Positions 45,359 to 55,762 are shown, counted from the first letter of the stretch. The stretch: 64,000 nucleotides of DNA from Lindgomyces ingoldianus (GCF_010093535.1 NW_022985195.1:381200-445199); one strand, 5' to 3'. Program-made: numbers and translations. The notes: a model not told the origin generated them from the letters alone.

Positions 45359-46032
45359 GGTTGTCGAGGTTGAGAGAAGCTGCAGTTATATTTCGAGTTG
45401 AAAGTAGAACGTAGTTTGTGTGTATTAAAGAAAGAAACGTGGCGGAGGAGATTATATTGAGATTGTGGGCTGCCTAGAAGTGAAGTCAGAAAGTCCGAAC
45501 CACTAATCTGTCCGCCACGGCGTGAAAGCGCAGGTTAAATCTCGGCTGCGCCACTTCCCACTAGGCTAGATTAATATTAGACCAATTCACTCCCTCTCGG
45601 AAAGCAATCGTGTCAAGTCATCCTTTTCCTCGCTTGAATCTAGAAACAATCTAGTAGTTGCTGCCTTGTCTTTATATGTTACCTCCTTTCTTATCTCAGG
45701 CTGTCTGTCCTGTTCGCATACCTCAAGAATATTTGCAAACTTGTGTACTTAGAGTTTTTCTTCTGTGCCTTTTGCGCAAACTACACTGCCAAGCCCTCCC
45801 GTTATATAGAATGAAATAAGCTATCCGAGACCACTTAATCTGGAACTGGAGTTTGAATTCATTAGAATACCAGCCTTTTCTATTCACTGAAGCTTTGCTA
45901 GCAGACTCGGTGAATTCCTCTCTGGCGAATGACGTACATTCCCTTTCTCGGGGCTCTTTCATTCTTTCTAACCAGTCACTAATCTAAACCAAATCTTATC
46001 CATTGTTGTAGTAGTAGCATTCTACCCCAGCG

Positions 46033-46292
46033 TTAGGCTTGCCACTCCACGGTTTCCTCGGCTTCGGCAGCCAAGAGGATCTCCACTAGCATCGAGATAC
46101 TTTGTTCGTCGGGTATATCCTCTAGCTCCTTCTCCTTCCTCGTGAAGATACCTCTCGATGGTAGAGACTCAACTCTTCGATTGTAGGTTTCTGCTTCTTT
46201 GTTAAGAATGCAGGAGGTTCTGCGGGTGTTCCCTTTGTAGGGCCTTTTTCGGCAGGGAACTTGGAGCTGTTAGGGTTTCGATAGGTTGCCAT
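46033..46292 (-). pseudogene. possible frameshifted small gene remnant
   Basis: On the minus strand an ATG at 46292 opens a frame reading MATYRNPNSSKFPAEKGPTK, then FLTKKQKPTIEELSLYHRE. It would stop soon after, but a different frame takes over directly with FTRKEKELEDIPDEQSISML and VEILLAAEAEETVEWQA before TAA at 46033-46035. Both parts look protein-like, so a single indel in a small gene or a transposon-derived fragment is plausible. A tiny intron is the alternative. I recognise no family. Confidence 0.28.
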
Positions 46293-46768
46293 CGTCCTTC
46301 CGTATTTCTACCACTTGTTTTACCCTTTCTTTACTACTGTGGGAGTTCTTCGTATACAAAATCTAATCCGCCGTTGACCTTATCCCTTATTTCCGAGCCT
46401 TCAAAAGGATCGAAGAGAGCCAAATCCCGTCTCGTTGAGTTTCACCACGCATAATCCTAAGTAGCAATATACAAGTCGCATAGTTTAGAAGAATAACTCA
46501 ACTCTAATGGTTATGCTAGTTCTTGTGATAAGGGGTCACCCAGCTTTACTAGTCGCAAGAGGACTCTTTTGAGTTTTTTGTAATGAAAATTATGGGGCGG
46601 CGGATCTCTCCGTAAAAGTATATCTCAGTTTACTATCACAGTGTGTTAAAAAAATTATAGAAATAAAGAAATCTAGTAATGGCGTACATTTTACAATACT
46701 GAAGTACGGTAGCCTCTAATTAAGATTCGCTTCTGCCACACCTGACCGTTCCCTTAAAAAAAAAGCCT

Positions 46769-46775
46769 AAAAAAA
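46769..46775 (-). terminator. RNA polymerase III T-run terminator
   Basis: On the minus strand a run of seven T begins 11 nt after the last base of the tRNA-Thr gene, as expected for Pol III termination. A second T run (nine) follows at 46756-46764. Confidence 0.65.
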
Positions 46776-46805
46776 GTAGTATAAGTGCCGACAACAGGAA
46801 TTGAA

Positions 46806-46854
46806 CTCAAAGGAAGTTAGTCGCTGAGATAACACCTTTATTTTCTCTACTTAC
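46806..46854 (-). other. 49-nt spliceosomal-intron-like insertion in the tRNA T arm
   Basis: The insertion starts GTAAGTAGAG, holds GCGACTAACTTCC (the fungal branch-site consensus CTAAC, 18 nt before the end counting from its first base) and ends CTTTGAG just before the T loop. Those are the three signals of a short fungal spliceosomal intron. The precise fit to position 53/54, restoring all five T-stem pairs when removed, argues against chance. Confidence 0.7.
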
Positions 46855-46870
46855 CCTGTGATCTTCGCAT

Positions 46871-46883
46871 TAACCTGGAGTGA
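46871..46883 (-). other. canonical 13-nt tRNA intron
   Basis: Thirteen nt lie between anticodon-loop positions 37 and 38, where the tRNA splicing endonuclease cuts in eukaryotes. Its removal leaves a 7-nt loop closed by a perfect 5-bp stem. Confidence 0.75.
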
Positions 46884-46919
46884 TACAAGTGCGACGCGTT
46901 ACCACTGCGCCATGCCGGC

Positions 46920-47389
46920 ATATTTCATATCAGTTTCTGATATTTTAGATGATTTTCAAAATTTTTAAGTATATATCAAAAAGTGTGCGCGCACAAAAGC
47001 CTTTCCATTCGAGGATAGTGTGGAGATAGAACAAGATAGAACAAAGATCTTGGCATCTCCGAGCCCCTCATCATACTTATGTAGCACTCTCTTAGTAGCT
47101 ACCTAGACTGGCTTCAACAACCACATTAGCATAGAAAGAGCCATCACTTAAGCATCCACCATTTGCATCTTTCGCGATTTCTCGGCTTTGCAAAAGACGT
47201 CTCATTTCCCTACGTCTCTGGCCCTCTCCTCCATTCCGCTAACAGGAGGATCCTTGTTTGGAGGATGTGGCTTGTAGCTGCACCTTGCGAAATCGCGCAG
47301 CTGCGCGTTCTGCGCCTTGTCCACTACCATCAAAAACCTTACACTTTTCTTTACCCGTCTCCTGAGGCCCTCCTCGCTCAATCATCAAA
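46920..47389. other. spacer between tRNA and split gene
   Basis: This spacer should hold the tRNA 5' flank and the promoter of the C2H2-like gene. The first 100 bp are AT-rich; I see no further feature. Confidence 0.4.
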
Positions 47390-49132
47390 ATGCCACCCCT
47401 CGCTGCTGTGAATAACGAACCACGGTCGATTTTAGCTCCGAAACGGCGTAAAAGAGCCCTTCAACCACAAGCACCCAGCCGGATTCGGTATACGGAGAAT
47501 CTTTCTCACAACACCGCATATGAGAGGCCTTGTGGATATGACGGGACACACCCATGTACCACTGCGGGATTGTCAGACTCTTCCACGGCAGTAGAGTCGG
47601 CGGAAGACGCCAACGAGGAATCCGGCTTGTTCGGCGCCTCCAGCCGCAAGCGACTGGCGTGTCCATACTACAAACATGACATTGACAAATATAGACACAT
47701 CCCTACATGCCTTGGCCCTGGCTGGGCATCGGTCCATCGCTTGAAGTGAGTGTTAGACGTCTTCATTCATAATGTTCTTCTCCACCCATTCCTTGGATCG
47801 CTCTCCCATGGGAGAGGGTCCTAACCCTCCGCTTCATTTCAATTTTATGACATTCCCATGGAAACTGCGTCAGGCACCGATTGCTACATCTTGCACTTCC
47901 TAGCAAATTATGTTGTACCCGCCTGTAACGAGACCTGTAAAGCCCAATGAAGGTGATTCAATAAGAAACAACTCGGATTCTTCAGTAGGATGATATTTCA
48001 TCGCCCTTATATCGCTTTCCAGCGACGAGAAATAAGACAAAGGAAAGGATATTCCGCGTTCTGCTTAATTCCATACTAGGCTGGCCTTCCTATAGTTATT
48101 CCTGTACATTATAAACATCAGTAGCTAAGAGTCCTGCAGAGAGCATATCTATCGGCGCCATGCCATGCCAATACACTGCCCCCGCTGCTATTGCACCTTC
48201 AAAACTGAGTCCGACTTGAGGGGACATCAAAGAGCTCTCGAGGGTTGCACAGTGCAAGAAGCAAAAGGTTATGATGGGTATGACAAAGAACAAGAGAAGA
48301 AGCTCAAGAGCAAGAAGCGATGCATCTCTGGGAAGACAGAAGAAGACAAATGGAATGACATCTACATGATTCTTTTCCCTGAGGCCCATCCATCTGCAAT
48401 ACCCTCACCATGTAAGTCAACCTCGGTATTTATTATCGTCCGTATTGTACCACTTTCCTTACTAAACCTCCAGATTATGAACATAATATTGCAGTGCAAG
48501 GGAAGGCGGGCACAATAGAGGCTTCTGTGGATATTACTCAATTCAAAGAACACCTACGCGATGACATACCCTCAAGGGCCATGCGAAGCCTACAACACCT
48601 ATGCCACGAGAATGGGACGGAGCTCCATTCATTACAAATAGAAAGCCTGGGTGATATAGTTCGATTTGCAGTAGAGGATGCCATTGCTTCGTTTCATATG
48701 GCTCTCGCTCCAGCAACTAAGGCAGTTGCAAGATATCAGACTGCGGGGCAGGATGCCGCTGTGAACCCGGCCAAAAATTTCAATACGAACCCCAATGTTA
48801 CAGACCTGAACCCTCCTAGAACATCCCTAGACCTAAATGCTGAAGGTCGCATGGATTGGCTGGAAACAGATATCTATTTCATCCCCGGCCCTGAGGATGA
48901 TCCCTTCCAGACAGATAAACCCTTCAATCTTCAGCCCGTAGTACCGCCTAATATTGGAGAAGAGATTATGAATCACCAACAACCGTTTCCTGCCACCATA
49001 GCGGATTTATCAGATTACCCAATCGTTCTATGCGATCATTTTAACGCAGGAATGAGTGGCCTGGGTCTGCCTCTCCAGCAGCCTGATTCTTCGGCCCAAG
49101 CAGCGTTCCCAACCGTACGTAATACGTTTTAA
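47390..49132 (+). CDS. C2H2-like protein, truncated by transposon
   Basis: Exons 47390-47745, 48140-48411 and 48474-49132 give 428 residues, the last ten codons and the stop (49130-49132) lying inside the left end of an inserted transposon. The family is a common fungal zinc-finger-like group: KRLACPYYKHDIDKYRHIPT, CLGPGWASVHRLK joined to EHIYRRHAMPIHCPRCYCTF and KTESDLRGHQRA, so Cys/His ligands are split over the 394-bp intron. Next comes EEDKWNDIYMILFPEAHPSA and IPSPYYEHNI. No function is established for the family; DNA or RNA binding is a guess. The original 3' end (about 55 codons) lies beyond the transposon at 52173-52339. The intact gene would have encoded 473 residues, so the truncated product lacks 56 and gains 11 foreign residues. 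Confidence 0.82.
49092..49100. repeat. left target-site duplication
   Basis: CGGCCCAAG directly precedes the left inverted repeat and is identical to 52164-52172. Confidence 0.88.
49101..49126 (+). repeat. left terminal inverted repeat
   Basis: It begins CAGCGTTCCCAACCGTACGT and matches the reverse complement of 52138-52163 at 25 of 26 positions, the first 21 without a mismatch. Confidence 0.88.
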
Positions 49133-52100
49133 CTCGCCGTTTTTTAGGCTGTAACTTCTTAGTTTGTTAGTACGTTTTAATGTAAAGGGAGAATTTAAAT
49201 CTACTTATAGGGCGTAACTGTTACAGCTTACAATCCTCCTACGTTTTAACAGCTTGTAAGACGTTACAGCGTATACAGTCTACTAAGTCCCCTATTTTAC
49301 TGTAAATATAACCCTGCTAGAGCTAGTTTTTTTGTAGTTAAAAAGCCTTAATTATTAAACTAAAAAGCTTATTTCTGTTATAAGTAATAGTTCTTTTACC
49401 TTTAAAAAAAAACCTCTTATAATTACAGCTTATAGAAAGGATAGATAAAAAGTTAAGAGTAATTTTATATAGTGTAAAGTAAAAGAGTTGTCTAACTTAT
49501 TTTTACTAAGTAAAAAAGTTAGTAAATAAAAGGCTATTATTATTAGCTATAGTAACATCTTTATAGTAGCTGTTATAGTACTGCTGTAACTCTGTTGTTT
49601 TCTGCTACTTTTTATATAAGCAGCTACTAGTAAGAAGGCTTATGTTAATAAAAAAAGTTCTTTTAAAGCTCTTATTATAATAGTTACTACTAGGTAACTT
49701 ACATTATATAGGCTCCTAGGTAATGTTGTTGTTGTTAGCCTTAGCCTTAGCCTTTATATTAATGTACTTTTAAAAAATAGCTTTTATTAAAGCCTTAGCT
49801 TTTTTATGCTATGTAAAGTGCTTTCTCTAGTAGTTTTTAAACTAAATAAGATAAAGTTAAAAGTTTAAAATTATTACTATGTAGTAATAGAATATAAGTA
49901 GCTTAATAATAAACTTTTTTTAGTATATAAGCAACTTCTCTATGCTAAATACTACACTAGATTTAAAGTAGTAATTATTACTCTTACCTTTAAGTTTATT
50001 GCCTATATATAAGAGCTTAGTATAGAGGTGTTGTAGGTTAATAATAAACATCTAAAAAGAGCTATAAAAGCTGTTACCTTTAAAGCATTTTATTATAAAG
50101 TAAAAAACTTTAAAAAACTTATAAAAGTAATTAACTTTTTTTTATTTATTTTTAGTAATAACCTTAGTAAAAGCAGAGTTACTAGGGATAGTAAAGTTTA
50201 TAAAGTTGTTATTAGTGCTTTTTTACTTATGTATAAACTTAGTAATAGTGTCCTTAAGCTTAAAACAGCAGAGGAGCATAAGATAAACACTATGCTAGCG
50301 TATACTACTATCTTATATAAGATTAAGCGTTCTAAAGCTCTAAAAAGAGTTATTATTGTTAAAAGTAGCCTAAAAAGTTATAAAAGCTTTTTATTATTTA
50401 TATAATGCTAGCACTATGTTTATAAAATTATAAAGTTTTTTAATAACTTTATAGTAATAATAAAGGTTAAATTATTTTTAAGAAGCTGCTTAGGTAAGCT
50501 CTACTTTAAAAGCGCTTATTTCTTTACTATAGATAACTGCTTTTACTACTAGCTAGATTATATAGCTAGCGCAGCGTATACAGTGCTTAGAGGTAAGAGG
50601 CATATTAAGATGTTAGGTAAGAGTAGAGATAGTTTTATTATTATTATTTAACATATTATTAGCTACTAAATAATAAAATTTTAATATAATTTTAAAGTTA
50701 TTAATAACTTTAATAATCTTTAGTACTTAATTTACTCTAGTATAGTTACTGTATAAGTTACAGAAGCTAATTAAGACATTGCAGTATTAGTAGTTAACAT
50801 CTATATAGTATTATTAGTTAGTGTTTAGTTTAATAGGGGATACTAAGACGCTAAACTAATAAGCTAAAGTACACTTACTAATAAAGTGTAACACTACACC
50901 TAGAAAAGAGAGGTAGTTTAGAGAAGTCTATATATTAACACTTAACATAATTTTGCTTTAGGCTATTTTTAGCATTATTTAAATCTTCTGCTTCTGCTGT
51001 GTATATCCCTGCTGCACGTAGAATAAATATGTAGTGTTAGACGCTAAAAGGGCAGTAAGAAGATTAGCTTTATTTTAAGTAATAATGCTTTAAAGTTCTA
51101 CTAATAATGCTATATAAAAAAAAATATTATAAAGTATTACCTAGTTAATAACTACTACTTATAAAGCTTCCTCCTGCTAAACACTATAAAAGATAATATA
51201 TAATAAGCTTATAACTTTATAAGCTGCTTTAAATAAACTTAAGAGGATTTTTAGCTTATTAGGTAAAAAAGCGCCTTTACTTTTTTTACTAATGTTTATC
51301 TAGTGCTCTTTTCTAAAGTAGTAGATAATATAAGTGTAACTATTAACTTTCTTTACTCTTTTGTAATTACCCTTAGCGTAGCACCTTCTACAGAGCTATA
51401 ACTTTATTCTAAAGGCGTCTCTTTTATTATTATACACTAAATTAGCTTTATAAAGCTATATCTAAGATAACTAATAATTACTATGTAATTAGCTTTTATG
51501 CTTTACTTAGTATCTAAGCCTTTTTAGCCTTAACTTTCTGTTTTCTATCTAGATGTTGTCCTACTTAATAGTAAATAATACTCTATTATTAAAAGTAAAG
51601 TTGTCTAAGTACTTCTTTATAAGGGCTAAAAGACTATTAAATAGCATGCTATTATAAAAAAAAACTAAGAACTCTAATAATAAAGACCTTAATTAGGCAA
51701 GTTAATAAGAACTAGTGTAATAAGTAACTTTAGTTTAGTAAAAAAAGCTAGCTTAAAAGAATCCTTAGAATAAGGCTGTACACCTGCTATACTAGAGAAA
51801 CTAAGATATCTAGCTTATAATAAGTAAGTCTATAAGCAATTATAATTCTTAACTAAAATTATAAGATCTTACGCCTTAATCCTCTTCTCTACTAGCTCCT
51901 TAATTATTATACAAACTACAGAGTTTTTACTTAATTATTACTCTAAAAATATAACTTTAAACACCCTTTTAACGCGTCCCTATAGCTGTCTAATAAGACC
52001 TTATATTACTAGGAAATATTGTCTCTCTAAGACGTATTACGGTCCGTAATAGGAGCTGGCTCCTACGTACGTTACGGCTCACACTCCTCCTACGTTTCAA

Positions 52101-52137
52101 CGGCTCACGTGACTGCTACGTTCACGTATCTACGAGT

Positions 52138-52163
52138 CGTAGTACGTACGGTTGGGAACGCTG
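52138..52163 (-). repeat. right terminal inverted repeat
   Basis: Reverse complement of the left end (25 of 26). It is followed at once by the duplicated target CGGCCCAAG. Confidence 0.88.
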
Positions 52164-52172
52164 CGGCCCAAG
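52164..52172. repeat. right target-site duplication
   Basis: CGGCCCAAG, identical to 49092-49100. Confidence 0.88.
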
Positions 52173-52339
52173 GAAGCACACCTCGCGTTTGGCCATCCGC
52201 TGGCATTGACACAAATGCTCCCCACTTGGACTATACTACCATGACTGGTTTTGATGAGCAGGTGGCCTATCATAACTTTCAACATTTACTTACAGAAAAG
52301 CCGCCAGGAACGGCACAACCTCCAGGCTACGGTTCCTAG
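52164..52339 (+). pseudogene. orphaned 3' end of the split C2H2-like gene
   Basis: After the transposon the original last exon resumes. Joining 49100 to 52173 keeps the frame and gives SSAQGSTPRVWPSAGIDT, later TGFDEQVAYHNFQHLL and PPGTAQPPGYGS before TAG at 52337-52339. The segment has no start codon of its own at a sensible place and is cut off from its gene by 3 kb. It keeps normal codon use and no stop, so the insertion may be fairly recent relative to the decay of the element, or selection is slow to act here. Confidence 0.82.
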
Positions 52340-54029
52340 TTACTCCTTCAAAATCTTAATATCTAGGAAATGGATGAAGGTAATGGCACTTGACATGCGG
52401 AATTGGTATATTAGTTCTTCCTCCAGAGTGAATTAGGGCCGTTATATCAACTTGCGCGGTTTATAAATCCCTGAAACATCAACGTATAGAGGATGAACTT
52501 AGGTAAAACAATATATATACATCATGGGGCTGCGGAGAGGACTTTGCAAGGACGCATATGATATAATTTTGGCTAGTTTTGGCTAATGTTGTCGTCCGTC
52601 CCTGAGTAATCACAGTTTTTTGGGGGTGAGAGTCGATTTGACTAGTGGAACGACTCGGCAAGCCCACTCAATTCGGGTGTTAAACAGGCGCCTAAATCAA
52701 AGAGGCACCCCTAAGTCCGAGTCGATCAGCTTTCCAATTGGGCTACGAATGCATCCGTAAGGGCGTGGCTTCACTCCCACCAAATTCCATATACTCCTTA
52801 CCTAGCATCAAAGTCATGGTTTTTCTCTGAAGAAATACAACCCCTGGAGATGCGAGTTAACTGAACTGAGGCAATACCCCTTCTCTCCATCCCATAACAC
52901 ACTGCCGCCATCTTTGCATAAACTCTCTAGTAGATTAGCGAGGTCAAGTCAACCTGGCGGGGAAAATTAGGCTCAGCCGAAATCTGCGTCCGGTTTCCCT
53001 CCTATGGAGTACTTGAGGTCACTCATTCGATCAAGGAGGAACTTACTAGGTTCGGTCAGTTAACCCAATCAAGATTCTAAAGGCAATAGGACACTAGTAG
53101 AGGTGTGGTTGGGGTAGATATTCCAGGTTAAATTTTCACCCTTACACTTTATCTTTGGAAACAGTGATCAGATATTGGGTATCTAGGTTAATGCTTTGAT
53201 GTCCCTACCCATTGTTTAGCTAAACCCTCCTTCTTACATGACCGGTTATGAAGAAGGTTGACCTACGATCTCCATAACGGCTGAAAACAAACAATACCAT
53301 TAACCGTTTCCGCAACAATTGGGGTAGTAATGCCACCAAGAAGCATATTAAGTGAACCACCAACCAGCACTATTGCCTTAAACCCCCCGAGAGGGAGCTG
53401 GCGATGTAAGAGTGGAAATCCATTGGGCCAGAAGTCCTTTAAGCATGATGCATATTCCTTTCTATCTAGCTAACTAACGATCTTAACTCCAAGTCCCCGT
53501 CTATTCATTAGACGTATTGTTCCAAAGGGTTTAACACCGCGGGGTGGATTTTTAGTTTTGGGTTCTGCTTTTGGAGAGATCACTTGAAGCCGGGTTCGTC
53601 AATCGGATGAGGTTGGTGACATGGAAGGATAAGTTGATGAGCAGAGGACCGAGTGTTTGAGCAGGCTGATGCGCGAATTCCCAGTAATGGTGTTCCTAAC
53701 ACAGGGATGTAACACTTCAAGTTTGCTGCCTGGATATTATCAAAATCTAACTGGCATTTAGTAGGTTTCTGAGTATTCAAATTCAGGAACGTGTCAGCCT
53801 CGCAGTATTATCAGCGGACGGGCTCAAGAGCTTGATGTATGTAATAAACTAGAAAATGGGTATCTTAATTCCTAAATATCCACCTAAGATACAAGGACTT
53901 CCCTAATATATCCGCAAGCATAGAAAATAGGACTTAGCCAGATCAGATTCACGAATCTCCACCCCACCATCCTCAAAGTCAGATATCACCTCTCAAAACC
54001 CCTCGTCTTCCTCCTCTCCTTCAGCAGGC
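52340..54029. other. gene-poor region after the transposon
   Basis: I see no supported gene. A tRNA-Arg-like 5' half on the minus strand lies at 52705-52752 (see findings). The rest has only short shadow frames. Confidence 0.4.
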
Positions 54030-54621
54030 CCTAGCTGAGGTCACTGAAACACCGAAGACTCATCCTCCTTCTCATCCTCCACTTTCACCTTTGCCCGAGA
54101 ACACCCCTAGGCCTCTTTGTTACGATTCCGCGGGACGAGAAGACTTGCCCACTGCATCTTAACCAAGGAAGGAGGCTTCTCGAGTATCTTCTTCCTCTCT
54201 AGCAGCTTGTTCAATTCCTCTAGCTCAGCACTATATTTCAGACCCTTAATCAGACCCTCATTACGATGCGTCGATTCGCGCTCAGCAAACTGTTTCGTCT
54301 TTATCTGGTTACCCTCTGAAGAATTTTACATGACCTCGGCCTCCTTCCACTTAGACAGCTTGCTGAGCACCCTTTTGGCCTACCATAGCTAGTGCCTATG
54401 AAGGACATGGCAGTCTCTGTGATACTAGCGAATGTGGTATATTTGGGTATGAACTCAGTCATGTAGGTTGCTACGAAGGCAGTGTTTTTGATCGTGCGCG
54501 CGCTGGATAGCTTCTCCTTGTTCTGTTCAGAAAGTTTGTTCTCTAACAGTTTCATGACCTCTGTTCCACACTCTTCGCACTTGAAAGAAGCCTTATCAAT
54601 ATAGAACTTCTTACAATTCAA
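54030..54621 (-). pseudogene. decayed coding remnant, coiled-coil type
   Basis: In two minus-strand frames protein-like stretches follow one another: WCGLNCKKFYIDKASFKCEE and CGTEVMKLLENKLSEQNKEK, FIPKYTTFASITETAMSFIG, then after a shift ELEELNKLLERKKILEKPPS and LVKMQWASLLVPRN, then an acidic tail (KVEDEKEDESS). Several in-frame TAG/TGA codons interrupt them. The make-up (Cys pair, coiled coil, acidic tail) suggests a gene or transposon-encoded C-terminal part, but I cannot name the family. Confidence 0.35.
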
Positions 54622-55360
54622 CCCACACCATGAGGGCTCACTTATCTCGCACTCCGGCGATTAGTTGAGAACCCTATGTCTGCAGGTGAGTTCGTGAAGA
54701 CCGTCGTCACCCAAAACGTATGGTTGTTTCGAAGAGGCTTATGGTAGCGGAGACTGCATGGGTGGTTCCGTTGTCGCCTTTTGGGAGCGTGCCATAGTAC
54801 GCCTCGATAGTGATTTGGGCTTCATAGTAAGCTCTTGTTTTAAGAGATATTGTTTAGTAGTGGAAGGCGTGAGGGGCAATTTTTTATTGGGTCTAGGGAT
54901 TAAGGGGCCTTAGAGGGTGTTGGGGATGTTGCTGCCAGATGTGTGGTTTTGTTGTTTCTGTTTTGTGATGCCTTTGCGGAATGTGGAGCAGTAAACCTGC
55001 CCTGCTTCCTTGTGACGCCTTGGGACCATGAAAATGGGTGGTGGACTCTAGCTGCTCCTCTCCTATACTTTTTCATCATTTGAAGGAGTATCCGGGGTGG
55101 GATATGGCGTACAATGAAGTGGCAGCATCCATCATCTTGACGTCAAGTTCATCGGAATCTTAGGCGATGGCCAGGTTAGAAGAAGAGCGAGTCGTCTTAC
55201 TAGATGTATTCTTGCTCTTGCTTATATCATCCGAAGTTGCGAAGGTCGTGCCAGCATAGTCCCCTGTTGTAAGCTTGTAGCTAGAGAATTGTTAGTAGTT
55301 TTACGAGGGGAGACATTGCGTAAATGGTGATCCCTCGATCAAGAAGCGACGGATAGAGTT

Positions 55361-55762
55361 CTAGTTAAAGAATCGTGCGACCATGGAGTTTGCGGAGCCA
55401 AAGGTGTGGTGTGGGGTGATCTGTGGTACAATAGCGGCAACGATGTTGAGGGGGTATGTACAGAGGGGGGTTGGGTAGACGGAGGATGCTGGCATGACGT
55501 CCCGTTCGGGAAGCTTGCGGTCGACATCGTGGAGATTGACCTCGATCAAATTGCGAGCCTGTAACAACCCTCTAGGGCCCTTAGCGAAGGAAATGGGTAT
55601 CGAGAATGGCTTGGAAGGCATCGTAGTAAGGCAGGAGTTGTGAGCAATCGTTTGCTCCAAAGAAGATATCCAGGAAAGGCAACGGTGGCTGCTCGCTTTT
55701 GAAGGCACGGTAGCGTGGTGCCGTTGTGGGAAGAAGGAGGGTCGATATGGTGTTGTGTTCAT
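55361..55762 (-). pseudogene. unrecognised frame, possibly a gene fragment
   Basis: A minus-strand frame of 133 residues starts at ATG 55762. An overlapping frame reads LPFLDIFFGANDCSQLLPYY, which resembles a hydrolase-like motif only weakly. No intron pattern or family is clear and the surroundings are decayed, so this may be a fragment or chance. Confidence 0.2.

Larger units (their letters stand above)
45359..46785. other. intergenic region with a decayed frame
   Basis: Beyond the UBX promoter, the sequence becomes AT-leaning. It contains a possible decayed frame at 46033-46292 (listed separately) and the terminator of the tRNA gene. Nothing else is supported. Confidence 0.4.
46786..46919 (-). 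tRNA. tRNA-Thr (anticodon UGU) with two insertions
   Basis: Reading the minus strand from 46919: acceptor GCCGGCA pairs with TGTCGGC (one G-T wobble) and is followed by discriminator A. The D arm is GCGC/ACGC with loop AGTGGTA; box A reads TGGCGCAGTGG. The anticodon stem TCGCA/TGCGA is perfect and the loop CTTGTA|A gives anticodon TGT. A 13-nt intron (46883-46871) sits between positions 37 and 38, the normal place. The variable loop is AGATC. The T stem ACAGG is then separated from its loop by 49 extra nt (46854-46806). Without them ACAGG-TTCAATT-CCTGT forms perfectly and box B reads GGTTCAATTCC. The mature molecule would be 72 nt. Whether it is functional or a pseudogene depends on removal of the second insertion. 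Confidence 0.82.
49101..52163. mobile_element. TIR DNA transposon, Mutator-like, heavily decayed
   Basis: The element is 3,063 bp. Both ends carry an inverted repeat of 26 bp with one mismatch (49101-49126 and 52138-52163, starting CAGCGTTCCCAACCGTACG), and it is flanked by the perfect 9-bp duplication CGGCCCAAG. A 9-bp duplication fits Mutator-like elements (usually 8-11 bp); hAT elements usually make 8. The interior is extremely AT-rich, has no open frame of 60 codons or more on either strand, and is full of TA-type words, which fits RIP. A 19-nt subterminal word occurs near both ends in direct orientation (49236-49254, 52087-52105). No transposase can be recognised, so the superfamily rests on the ends only. 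It splits the last exon of the C2H2-like gene. Confidence 0.87.

Noticed and set aside
47746..48139. Possible further exon within the 394-bp intron of the split C2H2-like gene
   Set aside because: The flanking exons join directly into conserved residues (HRLK to EHIYRRH), so no extra exon is needed.
49133..52100. Intron or centromere-like DNA instead of a transposon
   Set aside because: Terminal inverted repeats and a perfect 9-bp duplication at exact borders, with frame restoration on removal, are better explained by transposition; there are also no splice sites at the borders.
52651..52724. Inverted repeat CGACTCGG/CCGAGTCG as a transposon end or hairpin RNA
   Set aside because: Only 8 bp, no target duplication and no second copy seen; noted only as part of the tRNA-Arg-like relic.
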